A stretch of 64,000 nucleotides of DNA from Elysia chlorotica (taxonomy: Eukaryota > Mollusca > Gastropoda > Plakobranchidae): NCBI GenBank assembly GCA_003991915.1, contig RQTK01000157.1:277802-341801 (forward strand). The letters are read 5' to 3'. How positions within the stretch are numbered: the first letter of the stretch is position 1; each line of letters opens with the position of its first letter. Made by a program: the position numbers and the translations under genes. The notes beneath the pieces are model-generated. The model searched no databases, was not told where the DNA came from, and was given only the letters and a program-made list of their open reading frames with translations. This document shows positions 13,601 through 27,700 of this stretch, one piece after another.

Positions 13601-15654
13601 ACCACTATATATATATATATATACTTAGATTCCTCTTCGGGGACCCAGAGGCATAAGTCAAGTCAAGTCATATCTCTTTAAAATAACATAGTGACCCAAA
13701 ATTGGTCACGGCAATTCCTGCCTTAAGTTTTTTGGAACTATTTTCTGCCTTAATCTTACATAGAAGCATTTCCTGAGCAAGTCTTAAGGGCAAATGTACT
13801 CAATTTTGTAGGATCGCTACAGGTATACTCTTAGTAATGGTGGAGTTATGCTTGTTTTAACATTTTGAATGAGTTGGTGATATTTAGTGTTCACTGAAAT
13901 AGGTAGGGATTGTTAAAACTGGAACAGTATTTTTCACCCAATTATGATTTATTGTCATACCTTTTTTTCACTTCCTCCTCAGGATTTGCCACCTTTGATG
14001 AAAGAAGTTACTGTTGATTTCTTTCCTTGTAAGTAAAAATCTTTATGTAACAAGGTTTTATTTTAAAATATGTGGGTTTTTCCCGAAATACTTTATGTGG
14101 ATTGTGAAAAGTGCATAATAAATTAGTGGTATAATGGTAGAAATAATGGCATATATTATATCTAGACAGCTACGCTACTACTGCTGCTAATTATGGACAG
14201 ATTTTACCCCTTTAAGCACATGATTTGATTTGTCTCTTATGTTCCTCTAGTGAGTCTTATATGTTGACTGGCCCCAAGACTTACGTCTGACAACCCAAAA
14301 TTGGTCTCACAGCCTGTCTGGGAATCGGCGCTCCCTGCCTTAAGTGTTTTGGAACTATTTTCTGCCTTAATCTTATATAGTAGCATATCCTGAGCAAGTC
14401 TTGAGGGCAACTGTACTCATTTTGTAGGATCGCTACAGGTATACTCTTAGTAATGGTGGAGTTATGCTTGTTTTAACATTTTGAATGAGTTGGTGATATT
14501 TAGTGTTCACTGAAATAGGTAGGGATTGTTAAAACTGGAACAGTATTTTTCACCCAATTATGATTTATTGTCATACCTTTTTTTCACTTCCTCCTCAGGA
14601 TTTGCCACCTTTGATGAAAGAAGTTACTGTTGATTTCTTTCCTTGTAAGTAAAAATCTTTATGTAACAAGGTTTTATTTTAAAATATGTGGGTTTTTCCC
14701 GAAATACTTGATGTGGATTGTAAAAAGCACATAACAAAGTAGCAGTATAATGGTAGAAATAATGGCATATAGTACAAGTACTATTTCATGAAAAACAGAT
14801 TTGGTACCTTGCAAATATGACTGCTCACTCTGCTACACTGTGCTCAAGTGCACTTGGGAAACTGGCCAGAGTGGATATTTTTGTTCTGTGTTATCTAAAA
14901 AGTGTTCACTCTATGGAACACTCATGACTCTACTCTGTCACCTATGTCAAAATTGTGTATACGCATGAATGCACACATACACACACACTCTATTTTATGT
15001 GCTGCCACGCATAACACAGGGCGGAGATATTATGACTCCTGTATCAGCCGGTCACATTATACTGACGCTGACCCAACCAGTTACAGGGGACTAAAATCGA
15101 ATTAAAAAAAAAAAGATGCCGCTCGTGGGACTCGAACCCTGCAGCTCCTGAACTGAAGACCAATGCTCTACCACATGAGCTAATTCGCCCTCCGTGCAAG
15201 TGCGGTGCAACTGGAAGCAATTACAAAATGAAGGTGCTGAATTTGATATTAGATCTAGAATCTAGATCTATAAAACCCTTTTCATTAGTTAAGCCTAGAT
15301 TGTAGATCTAGAAAGATTGATCAAGTAAGCCAAGATTTTAGATTTAGATCGCTTGCTTTTAAGCCAAGATTCTAGATCTAGAAAGATTGCTGAAGTCCAG
15401 CGGTAGAGGCAGCAATGCCAATAAGTACATATCGCCAAAGTAAAAATTTGTGATCAAAAGGTTACACCCGCCTTGTCTGTAAAAAATCTTGGTGTTCTGC
15501 TTGATTCAAATCTCATTTCCAATCTTCTTAAACTATGCTACCTAGAATTAAGAAAAATTTCACAAATAAGACCTTACTTGAGGGTGAATGCCACTTACAA
15601 AATTGTATGTTCACTTGTACTTTCCAGGATCAACTGCTGTAACTCATTGTATTA

Positions 15655-15743
<89 letters not shown>

Positions 15744-18700
15744 ACTATTATTATTATTTTCTCACAATGTCTTCTAGTTGTGATCAAAATTAGCCAATGA
15801 GGTAAAATATGTAGGACTGGATTGGTGAAATAATTGCACCATACAAATTTGATTGTAACACTTGTAGAAATACTTTTTATCCTAACTGGAGTGTTGCAGT
15901 ATTCCCTGGAAAAGTGAAAAGTAACACACATTTGTGAGATTGCTGCATATATGTATACATATTTTCCTCTTCTACTGTAGCTATGAAGGGTACTGGTGCA
16001 GATCGTCGGATGCCCCTCCTTGAAGAAGTGTTTGAGGCCTTCCCACACATTCCAATAAATGTTGACATCAAAGATGATGATGATATGCTCATTGAGAAGG
16101 TAATACCCTGGCGACCACTTTTCATTGACCCCTTGCATTTTTTGCATGTTTTGTTACTGCCCAAGGCGATCGCGGGCAGCCTATAATCGGATCAAAACTG
16201 GTCAAAACTTGGTATGCTTGTTAGAAATGTAATGATATTCACATTAGAGGATATTTGATAGTATGCCTGTTAGAAGATATTTGATGGTGTGTTTGTTAGA
16301 AGAGATTTAATGGTATGCTCGTTGAAAAGATATTTAATGATATGCTAATTGAAAAGGTTGATGATTTACTATTATTATTTTTTGGTTTGAAACTTCCTAC
16401 AGCATCATAACTGTCTTCTTTGGTTTGTAGTTTTGCTCTCCAAGGGTCTTGTCACTCTTCTAACTTTTTTTTCTCGTTTATATTTAATGTCAAAACTGAT
16501 TCTTTTTTATGTTTATGTTATGAAGTTCATGCAGTGCGCTTGATAAAAAAAAAACATACAAATAAACATATAAATATTGCTTGATTGCTTTGCTATTGGT
16601 TTTAATTTCAATTCCTTTCTGCCTTGTCCATCCCAGGTTGATGCTTTGATTCGGAAGTACGACCGAGAGGAAATAACTGTGTGGGGAAATGTGAAAGACA
16701 GAGTCTGTCAAAAATTATATAAAGTTGTAAGTAGACAGGCATAAGTCATAGAATCATGTTGGAAATTTACAGAAATCTAACATTGTCTATATAGGGCTCT
16801 AACGAGTAGATAAAAGTTATTGTATCATTTTCACAACGTACAGAAATCTAATGCTGTGTAAAAAGTTGTAAGTAGGATGACAAAAGTCAATTCATCATTT
16901 TGGCAAACATACAGAAATCTCATGCTGTATTTATAGGTTTGTAAGTAGAATGACAAAGTCATTGTATTATTTTGGTAACTAAGTAAAATCTATTGCTGTG
17001 TAAAAAGTTGTTAGTAGAAGTCAAAAGTCACCTTACTGTAGATATGCAATATTTTCTTGTTAATAAGAATTCTCCCATATTTAACCAATCTGTCCATAGT
17101 CCTTTCATTTGGATAAGAAGGAGATTTGTGAGGCAACCAGAGTGAATCAAGCACAAGTCAGAGTTTTCAGCAAGAGCTTCCTAAGCATTGGAAATCTACC
17201 CTTTTCATTTTCAAATGAAAATTAATTATCTCTGGTTGATATCTTTTTTTTTCAACTTTTTAAAGTGCATTTTCTTCCACACTGGACTCAAAAAGTCAAA
17301 ATTCTTACTTATGTCTGATTCACCCTAGGTGGTTCACATTTAGAACTTTTTGTTTTCTGCAGTTGGAAATAATTTCTAAGATGAAGTTGAAACAAAAGGA
17401 AAACTAAACAACAAACAAAAGGCTTCTAGTCTCAACCATACAAACATATGGCAGAGTAACTGTAACTTGTTTGGTTTGGGTTGTTTGTATCGGAACATCC
17501 ATTGTCTTCATATTCTAGAGTGCCACTACTGTTTTCAGGCCTGCATGTGCCGAACCCCCCCCCTAGCATCTTTCAACACAGAGAAATACATGCAATTTTT
17601 TCACTTTTTTTCATGGTTGCCATGGCAACGCCGCCATATTGGATTTTTTACGCTAATATTGCCAATTTTCAAAACCTATCTTCTCCTACAATTTTCAACC
17701 AACTTTACAAATGTGTACTTCAAGACATTCTCAACAACATAATAGAGCGATTTTTTTTTATAACAGGATAAGGTTTTTTATTACAGAATTTTTTTTATTA
17801 CTACACATTACAAAAAGGGCAATAACTCAATTTGTACATAAAAAACGCAATTTTTTTGAAAACTGAAAAAAAATGTACAAAAACTCTCTATTAGTTTGTT
17901 TGTTATGTCAAACAACACATTCATACCAATTTTTAGAACAACCCATCGATTAGTCTAGAAGGAGATAGAGTTATAGTAAAAAAAAAAAGTAAGTTTAGAG
18001 AAAATCGCATTTGAAAGTAAAACATGTATAAAAAAGCAAATATTTACAAGTTTTTCTTAGAAAATCATTCTAATACATCCCTGACTGGTAAGCTGGACCT
18101 CCCTCCTCTGCCTCCTTCTCTTGTCTTGCCTTCTCTCTTGCTGCAGCAGTGATACTCTTCCGTCTCTTAGCCTTATGGCTCTGCTGTAATAAATTTGTAG
18201 CCTGCGTATAGCTTCTCCAGTCAGGCGGCCACGACCTCTTCCCCCTAGTGTCACCTTTCTCTTGCTGTTATCTGAAACTGTATTGCGAAGGGCAGCGCCT
18301 AGTCTTTTCCCGACGTGGTTTATACAGTCCTCTTTTAGGACTTCCTCGTCGGGGCCATAGGGCATTAGCAACATTAGAACTTAGGACACAATAATCAACA
18401 AATTATATAGGAAACAATTTATATAGTGTAACTGTCAGGCGCCGTCTCAATGAAAAGAGAATAATGAATAAATCGTAGGTGTAAACAAAATCTAGCAGAA
18501 CTGAAAAACTTCACATGTGCATGCTTGAGCGTATTGTAAACAAGTAGCTCTAACCTCTAGGCTTAGCCAATCAGAGAGCGGGTCGAATGGGGTAACAGTC
18601 TGCCGTAACAGTCACACGTTGCGCCAGCCAATGAGAAGCGCGCAAGCGGCACAGCTGCGTGCAGTGACCTACAAATGTTTACGTTACTACAACAAGCAAG

Positions 18701-21700
18701 GTCAGACAAGCACATGATAGCCGAAAGGTATAGTTCACTTTCATTGAGGACTACAGCAAGCAGTGGAAAATTTGAGCTTTGTACTTGACCTTCTGAAGTA
18801 CTGGGCGCTACCGAATCCAAGAAATCGGTTATAAAATCTAGGGAACCGATCGAAAAGATTTAGGCCTAATTTTTTTAAAATCAGAGTAAAATGAGGCCAC
18901 AATTTGTTACCCTGTGTCCGCAAATCATTGATTTAGATGAGAAAAAATGCTCAAACAATGTAATTTCTGTGTGTTTCATGCAGAGAAATGGTTGAACTGC
19001 ACAAAAAAAGTAAAATCTGGAAATCGATTATCCAACCCCAAAATAGTCAAAAACAGGTGCCGCCCTCCCCCTTAATAAGAACTCTCCCATATTTAGATAC
19101 CCACACCAAATAACATTAACCAATCTGTGCATAGTTCTTTCATTCGGATAAGGAGGCAACCAGAGTGAATCAAGCACAAGTCGCTGAGTTTTCAGCAAGA
19201 GCTTCCTAATCATTGGAAATCTACCATTTTAATTTTCAAATAAAAATAATTATCGCTGGTTTTAGCAATGATATCTTTTTTCCAACCTTTTAAACTGCAT
19301 TTTCTTCCACACTCGACTCAAAAAGTCCAAATTCTGACTTATGTCTGATTCACTATGGGTGGTTCACATTTAGAACTTTTTTTTTTATGCAATTGGAAAT
19401 AATTTCTAGGATGAAATTGAAACAACAGAAAAACTAAAAAACAAACAAAAAGCATCTAGTCTCAACCATACAAACAGATGGCAGAGTAACTATAACTTGT
19501 TTGGTTTGAGTTGTTTGTATCGGAACATCCATTGTCTTCATCTTCCAGATTGCCACTTCTGTGCGCGCCAAAAAAAAAACAACCAAAAAAACCCACAAAG
19601 AGCATGTAGTCTCACCATACCGACAGATGGCAAAATAACTAAGACTTGTTTGATTTGGTTTTAAATGTTTCTGAGCATCAATTTTCTTCACCTTAATGGT
19701 TGGGTCAGTGATAGTATAATATGACCAGCTCAAAGAGGAGTCCAGATCTCCCCTGTCTCTGTGTGGGGCAGCATGTAAACTGGTCAGATGTTAAACAATG
19801 TAACCTATATAGTGCTATATAGATGTTAAACAATGTAGCATATATAGTGCTGAAGTTTGATGCTAAGCAACAGCGTTTACCTTATTGTCTCCTCCTTCCA
19901 GAATCCGCGAGTGCCACTGCTGTTCTCAGGCCTGCGTGTCCTGCACCTGGTCCTGTTGTTCTGGACAGGCCTGCTGCCGTTTGTCAGCATCAAAGAGTCC
20001 TTTCTAGAAGTTCTTGCTCCAGTTCTGGTCTTAGATTCGTAGGTTTTTTGTTGTTATAATTGATAAAATTATCCAATTTTTAACTTTTTTTTGTTTTTTT
20101 CGTTCAATCCCTTCCTCTTTCTCTTGATTAGTTTGTCGTGGTAGAGGCATGGAAGATAAGGCATGTGCCAGCAATGATAGCTGCATTTAGAAACTTCTAA
20201 AATAAACAGAAAAAGAAAGTTCAGAGCTGCAAGTGTGAATCCGGCTGCATTGGGGGGTATAATAATATAATCCCAACATAACAATTTTGCTTTGTGATTT
20301 TTTTTAACTGCAAGGGTGCACTTTGTTTTGAAAATAATAAAAAATTGCCTGAGGGCTGTAAGTACAGTAGCTTTCAACTCATCTAAAGCTTTCTGTTTCT
20401 TATATTCTTACGACGAGCTGCAAGCTACGGCGACATACTTACAGCCCCTAATGGTCAATTGATAACCTGAGGAGCTATTTCCTCAGCTGTAATGTTTTTT
20501 GGGTTGTCATGTTAAGACAAGGGATCACAGAGCTGTAAGAAAGAGTTGCCAACACAACTGGCTATCAAAGTCTACAGGTGTTGCCTTTAAAAGGAAACTC
20601 AAATAAATGTTTTGGGGAAAGCTAGCAGCTTTGGTAGTATGAAAACTTTACTTAGGTTTCATATTTTAAATCTTGGAATTCTTATACCCATGTGTGTATT
20701 TTTTTCTAGAGAGCGTCTATTCCAGAGAAGATTTGGCTGCTTTATACGCGGCCTTGTGTGGGCTGGAGACAAGTAAGTACAGGCATGATCATAATAATAA
20801 TAATGGTAATAATGATGATGATAATAATAATAATAAGAAGAACAATAAGAATACTACTACTACTACTGCTACTACTACTACTACTACTACTACTACTAAT
20901 AATAATAATAATAATAATGAAAATAAGGAAGAGGCTAGTGAAACTCCAATTAGAAGACACCTAGACTCTACTTTTACTATAAATGTCATACCAGATTATG
21001 TTTTAGTTGATTGCCATGTTTTTAAGCCCACATCATCATTGGAGCAGTTTTTTGCTCCATCTAAATAGTCATTATTTGTATTTTGGAGCTATTTTGAGAT
21101 CATAGTCAAGTAGGAGGCCCTCGTCCATCAACCTCTAAGCTGGCAGGACTGTCAGTCCAAATTGCTCACCTCTCTTTTTGTTAGGGCTGGGCTGGTGGCT
21201 GGTCACAAAATAACAGAGCTGTATAGGTTCTAACAACTTGGGCCCACAGTCTTGCTGGTGTAGAGGCTGATGACTTGATCGGAAAATTACTTATCATCTA
21301 AACAATACCAACATGAGATTAACTTGAATCATTGTGGCTTGCTTTTGATGTTATCAAATTATATTTTCCTTCCAATACACTTCCAGGCTCCTAATCCGTC
21401 CAGCTCTCATCCGCCATCTTGAGCGCAGGGGTATCCAGGTATGTTTCTTTGCACAATTCTCTTGTATTCAACCTTATGTGTTAACTAAAAAATTTGATGA
21501 CTAGGTAATTTGGTTAAGTCCTTTCTATCATTCTGTAACGTCAGCATATGAGCAGTGTCGAAAAATGTAATGACACCTCATTATCGCTGGATTTGGGTGG
21601 TACATGTTAAAATTATTCTAAAAGGTGGGGGGAAAGTACAGATATGACACCTGTACTTACATTTTACATTAAACAAATTAACAAACTTGTCCTGGTGTTG

Positions 21701-24700
21701 AAATATTAACAAAAAGAAAATTCAGAAAGAGGAAACTTAAACCATATTTTTGTGTGATGTTGACAAGGCCCTCAATATTTAACTTTCTTGTTCACATACT
21801 TCTCTATTCGTTGGCTACCTAAGCTGCTAACAGTGGACATTCTTCCGCTGTGAGACATTCCAACAATTTGTTGTGAAATTTTCTCACCTTACTATTTCTA
21901 TACATTATTTGATTACTATTGTGTAGAAATGTAGTAATGGTAAAATTTAAAAAGAGATTGTCTTGATGTTTTGACTGAAAGTTGGGTTCAGGATTATTTT
22001 TTTATGGATTGGTACTTGAACGTCTAACTTTTATCAAGACTCCCTTGAGCCTGTTACACGGTTCAGAGATGGGGTGTTGATTTTACCCTGCCCAGTAAAA
22101 CCATATTAGTGGTGGAGCAGAATTGCAGCAAAAGACTGAGGGTTGTAAGTGCAATGTTGTGGTAAGCTTATGACTTGTCCTAAAGTATAAGAATAAGAAA
22201 GCTTTCAACAAGTAGTAAACTATCACTACGTTGTACCTATGGCTCTAAGTGTGTTCACTGTTTTAGCCCTTGAGGTTGGATGTAGGGTCGCATAATTATG
22301 TGTCAGGAAATCAGGGCACGGCGGGTTCAAATGACTTGACTGAAATCCTTCTTCCCTTCCCATTTTTTTTTGTTTATCCTGCTGGTTTCTTGTGTTTTTT
22401 TTGTTTGTTTTTTTTATTATTTATACTCACATTTAATCCCCTTGTCTTGATTTAAAAAGATGAATCATTATATGCTTGCATACTTTTAGCAGCTTATTTA
22501 CAAAAATAATGAGACTCCAAATATATTATTTTTTTTTATTTTAAAATTTGATCTTAGCATGTATATATTTTTAAAGATCTAATGGAATATTATAAATTAA
22601 TTTTTTTTTTAAGCAATGTATAGGATCATAATTCAATGATTTTCTAAAGTATTTCAAAAAGCCATGTACACGGATTTCACCGGAATTTACTGCATAATCA
22701 CTGGATGAGCATGTTTCATGCATTAGCCCTCAAGTTAGCTTGGCCTGCTTTCTCAAAGGGACTATATATGCCTTCATTTCCACAATGATGTGAAAGCAGC
22801 AGAATTTTCTAGTTTTTTAGTTGTTTTTTTCAATATTACTACAAAAAGATGGAACTATTGAATTATTAATGTAAGTTTTCTATAGAAGCTAAAATATTTT
22901 AGTTTAAAAACACAGTTTATCATTTTTTGTCTCATGTCATTTTCTTTGCAACATTTTTTTTCCCTTTTTTTTCTCATCAAACATGAATCAGGACATTTCA
23001 CCTTTGTTATAACGTCATGACCAATACCATGCTGAAATCATTTTGAAGTCATTGCAATAATATATCTCTTTACAAGTTTTGATGAGATGTTGCATTTGTA
23101 ATTGCCTAATTGATATATTGATAGGGGGCGAGCTGCCTCAAGTGGCAGAGTATTGGTCTCCAGACCGAGAGGTCCGTGGTACGAATCCTACAATCGGCAA
23201 AAATGTATTTGTCTGATTTTGTTCCCTGTAACTGGCGGGGTCGGTGTCAGTATAATGTGACCGGCTGAGACTGGAGTTTAGGTCTCCTTCCTTGTCTCCC
23301 ATGTGGCAGTACATAAAATTATCGTATGTCAGTCTTGGAGCCCGACAGCAGTTTAGTCAATATAGTGTTGATGTTGGACATTAAACCAACTCATACCAAA
23401 CCACATCTATTTATCACTTGCCTCTAAATATAATAGGTAGCTGAGACTCTTATTTAAGGCAAAAATAAAGTGTGGCGAGGAAAGAAATGACAAATCTACT
23501 TCACAAATGCAGTTTGTGTAATTCAATCCGGACTCTTACTCTGTTTCCCTAAGAGCAAGGGACAAACTTTTTTTCTGTCTTCACCAGTAGGGAACAATGA
23601 GGTCCCATCGAATGCGTAAACCAAGCCTTAACAATCACAAGCTTTACATTACCATCACTTCTGCTTTAGACTGGCACCAGAATTCTGAATGTTGTAATAT
23701 ACCGTGATCCTTGCAGACCTTTAATGACTTAAGAACCGGAACCAGAACTTTGGATATGGTACCGTCCGATGATATCGCAGACTTTTAATGAGTTATGAAA
23801 GGGAACAAGAATTCTGTTTATTACAATGTCCCAACAAGTCCCAAAAACGTGAACAAGGAGGGAACAAAGCAGTCCGATCAAACACATGAACCGAACCTTA
23901 TCTAACACCATCTTTTTTTGCTCTCACCACTACTTATGGGCAGCAGAATCTGAATATTGTAACACACCGGGATCTAGATACAGAAAGAGTTTTTAAGTTG
24001 ATGAGGGAACCAGAAGTCTGAAGTATTGTACCGTGACATCTCGCAAGCCATGTTAGCTGGCTCGTATTTTTATGACTTTTCATACGAATATAAATCTAGG
24101 TGGCTATAAAAAGAATTTATAGGTTGATAAAGGAACCAGAAGTCTGAAGTATTGTTGTACCATGCCATAATCTCGCAGACGTTCCCGAATATAAATCCGA
24201 GTAGATACAGAAAGAGTTTATAAGTTGATAAGGGAACCAGAAGTCTGAAGTATTGTTGTACCATGCCATGATCTCGCAGACGTTCCCGAATATAAATCCA
24301 AGTAGATACAGAAAGAGTTTATAAGTTGATAAGGGAACCAGAAGTCTGAAGTATTGTTGTACCATGCCATAATCTCGCAGACGTTCCCGTATATATATCC
24401 AAGTAGATACAGAAAGAGTTTTTAAGTTGATAAGGGAACCAGAAGTCTGAAGTATTGTTGTACCGTGCCATGATCTCGCAGACGTTCCCGAATATAAATC
24501 CGAGTAGATACAGAAAGAGTTTATAAGTTGATAAGGGAACCAGAAGTCTGAAGTATTGTTGTACCGTGCCATGATCTCGCAGACGTTCCCGAATATAAAT
24601 CCGAGTAGATACAGAAAGAGTTTATAAGTTGATAAGGGAACCAGAAGTCTGAAGTATTGTTGTACCGTGCCATAATGCGACATTCCCGTATATATATCCA

Positions 24701-27700
24701 AGTAGATACAGAAAGAGTTTATAAGTTGATAAGGGAACCAGAAGTCTGAAGTATTGTTGTACCGTGCCATGATCTCGCAGACGTTCCCGAATATAAATCC
24801 AAGTAGATACAGAAAGAGTTTATAAGTTGATAAGGGAACCAGAAGTCTGAAGTATTGTTGTACCGTGCCATAATGCAGACATTCCCGTATATAAATCCAA
24901 GTAGATACAGAAAGAGTTTTTAAGTTGATAAGGGAACCAGAAGTCTGAAGTATTGTTGTGTCATGATCTAGCAGACATTCCCGTATATAAATCTAAGTAG
25001 ATACAGAAAGAGTTTATAGGTTGATAAGGGAACCAGAAGTCTGAAGTATTGTTGTACCATGCCATGATCTCGCAGACGTTCCTGTGGGTGCTGAACACCG
25101 ACCATGACTTTGAGGTGGCCTTCAAGACCGGGGCTGCTGGTGTCATGACTGACCGCCCAGAGCTGCTGCGGGCCTGGCTTGACCGGTCTAAGGCGTCCGG
25201 CGTCCGGTCGGGAGACTGCCTGCTGGTGGGCATGTCCAGCCCCGAGCTGACCGTCACGGGGACCACTAGTCCAGGTCCACTCGACGGCGGAGAGGACAGC
25301 AGCGCCCTCATCAGATGAGACGAACCAGAGGTTATTAATATTGTCCCAATATTGTCTCCTCTATATACCATTGTCTTGATATTTTGTGTGTGTGTGTGTG
25401 TGGAGGTTAAGGGATTTTGGGGGGGGGGGGGGTGCTGGGGGTTATTAAGTGATGCCAATTTTCAGTAAATTTATGGATTTTCAGTATCAAAATAAAAGGT
25501 TTGTAAGTGAGGTTATTTCAAGGGGTTGTTTCTGGTGATTCAATATGATATGTTTATTTTAGGGTAAAAGTCCAGTTAAAAAATATTGATACAGGTTATT
25601 CAGTGATGCTTATTTTCCATAAGGATTTTCAGTAAAAAACAAAAAAAAAGTTGGCAGATCAGAGTAAAATGTCAAGGGGTTGTGTCTAGTGATTCAATAC
25701 TATATGTTTATTTAAGCATTACAGTTCAGTACAAAATATTGATATTGGCATCACTGGTTATACATTATCCATTGTCTTGATATTTTGTGTGTGTGTGTGT
25801 GTGGAGGTTAAGGGATTTTGGGGGGGGGGGGCTGGGGGTTATTAAGTGATGCCAATTTTCAGTAAATTTATGGATTTTCAGTTTAGAAGTTAAAGGTTTG
25901 CAAGTGAGGTTACTTCAAGGGGTTGTTTCTGGTGATTCATATAATATGATTAAGCGTAAAAGTCCAGTAAAAACTATTGATACAGTTTATTCATTGATGC
26001 TTACTTTCCATAAAGATTTTCAGTAAAAAAAAAAAAAAAGTTGGCAGATCAGAGTAAAATGTCAAGGTGTTGTGTTTGGTGATTAAATATGATGTTAATT
26101 TAAGCATTACAGTTCAGTACAATATATTGATATTGGCATCACTGGTTATACATTACATGACAATAAAAAGGTTTTATCGACATTTTTTTAGTAAAACTTG
26201 AGGTAGTCTAACAACATTGTTTTTTTTATGAATATATGATTCATCAAATCAATAAATTGCTTCTATCAGAAAAAAAACATTTAGATGTCACCTCATGATT
26301 AGAGCTTTTGTCTTTGGTTCTGCTAGTTTGCTTTATAGTGTTTGTGAATCTGAAATATTTATTTTGTACTAATATTGATTTTAGTTGTATTTAATAGCGC
26401 TTTATGTTCCTCTAAATGTGCACTAGTGTAAGCCACACAAGAGCCAAAATGAGTGAAGAATAGGACCAAAGTGATTTTATTTGGTTCTGTAATCTCTATA
26501 AAACTCAGGAATGGAGTAATTTGAGCAGGATTTAGAGCTGAAGTAAGTTTTTTACCATAACTGGTTTATCGTGATAAAAACAAACTTGAAACCTCTTTTC
26601 CCACAAAAGTAATAAAGTGTGGCTCGCTCATGCTGGTACATGTTTAAATGGAGGATTTGTCATTGTTGCTGCTACTTTGAAACATCATTGTAGTTTGTTT
26701 TCCTTTTTTTTCGTCAGAATAACTAATACGATTTTTTTTTACCATACTTTTTGTATTGATTGCTTATAGCTGTGACTTTTTGTTATCTTCTAACAGCAAG
26801 ATTTTTTAACATGGTTTTATTTTTAGACGTTTGTAACTTTTTGTCTTTTTTAATGTAACATTCATTTTTTGTAAGTAGTTTTTTTTACTCATTTAAATAT
26901 TTTTTAAATCAAAGTACTTATTTTATAGGTACCTCGTTATTTGCTTTTTCATTTGGTTTTTGTTTCAATACAATTAAAACATGGCAAACAAACATTCATT
27001 GAACAAAGCTATCAGTTTTTATAGAAAAGATGTTTGTCAAATTTATTACCCTTGACTCTGCCCTCTTATGAAAAAATAAACAAAAACGTACAATGTTGAT
27101 GAACTAGGATTTTGTGGATTTTCTCATGAACTCAGATCAACATTTTTCTTTGCGTTGGGTCCTACACTTTCTAAGGATTTCATTTTGTTACCTATACAAC
27201 AGAATATTATTGCCCCTCAATACTTGAAGCAGTACAAGCCATGAAAGAGCTGAAAGGGTATTAAAATTAAGACATGTATAAATTTGTTTGATTATTTTTT
27301 TCTCTATATAAAATAAGAATCCAGTTTTCCAGTTTTTAGAACCAAAGTTAGATAGAGCTAATCTAAACTGAAGTATATCTGATTTACTCCAAAATAATAA
27401 ATGTGGCTTCTAAAGGCTTTGGTTAATTCGAGTTTGTGCAGCACCCTCATCACCCTCCCTCAATAGAACGCATAGGGCCAGTTGTAAATTGTGCTCTCAG
27501 ATTTTTTTTTCTTTTCTTTTTTCCCCAATGTCAAGATTATTGTTGCTATTCAGTTTTTGTGACCCCCCCCCCTCCTTTTTTGTTTGTTTGTTGCTTTGCA
27601 TGAATCTGCTTACTCATCTTGTTTTTGTAATTCTTTTTCAAAAGCTTCTTTATATCACAGCACTCTTTATATTTATTGCTACTGCAAGCTTTTGCCAATA

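Larger units (their letters stand above)
13690..14775 (+). repeat. direct duplication of intron plus exon 4
   Basis: About 13690-14160 and 14288-14775 are tandem copies of a segment of about 480 bp that includes exon 4 and both flanks. The central 300 bp around the exon is almost identical. The outer parts are more diverged (for example ACATAGAAGCATTTCC against ATATAGTAGCATATCC), so this is not a simple assembly echo. Confidence 0.88.

Noticed and set aside
15644-16147. 167-residue minus-strand frame
   Set aside because: It combines a trinucleotide microsatellite (poly Thr/Ile) with the reverse of GDPD exon 5.
20673-21068. 131-residue plus-strand frame
   Set aside because: It reads GDPD exon 8 in the wrong frame, passes the GTAAGT donor and continues through a microsatellite.
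24117-24770. 217-residue minus-strand open frame with an internal peptide repeat
   Set aside because: Its period equals the 101-bp minisatellite (frame shifts after each unit, repeating every three units). It is repeat translation antisense to the GDPD intron, without independent start context or homology.
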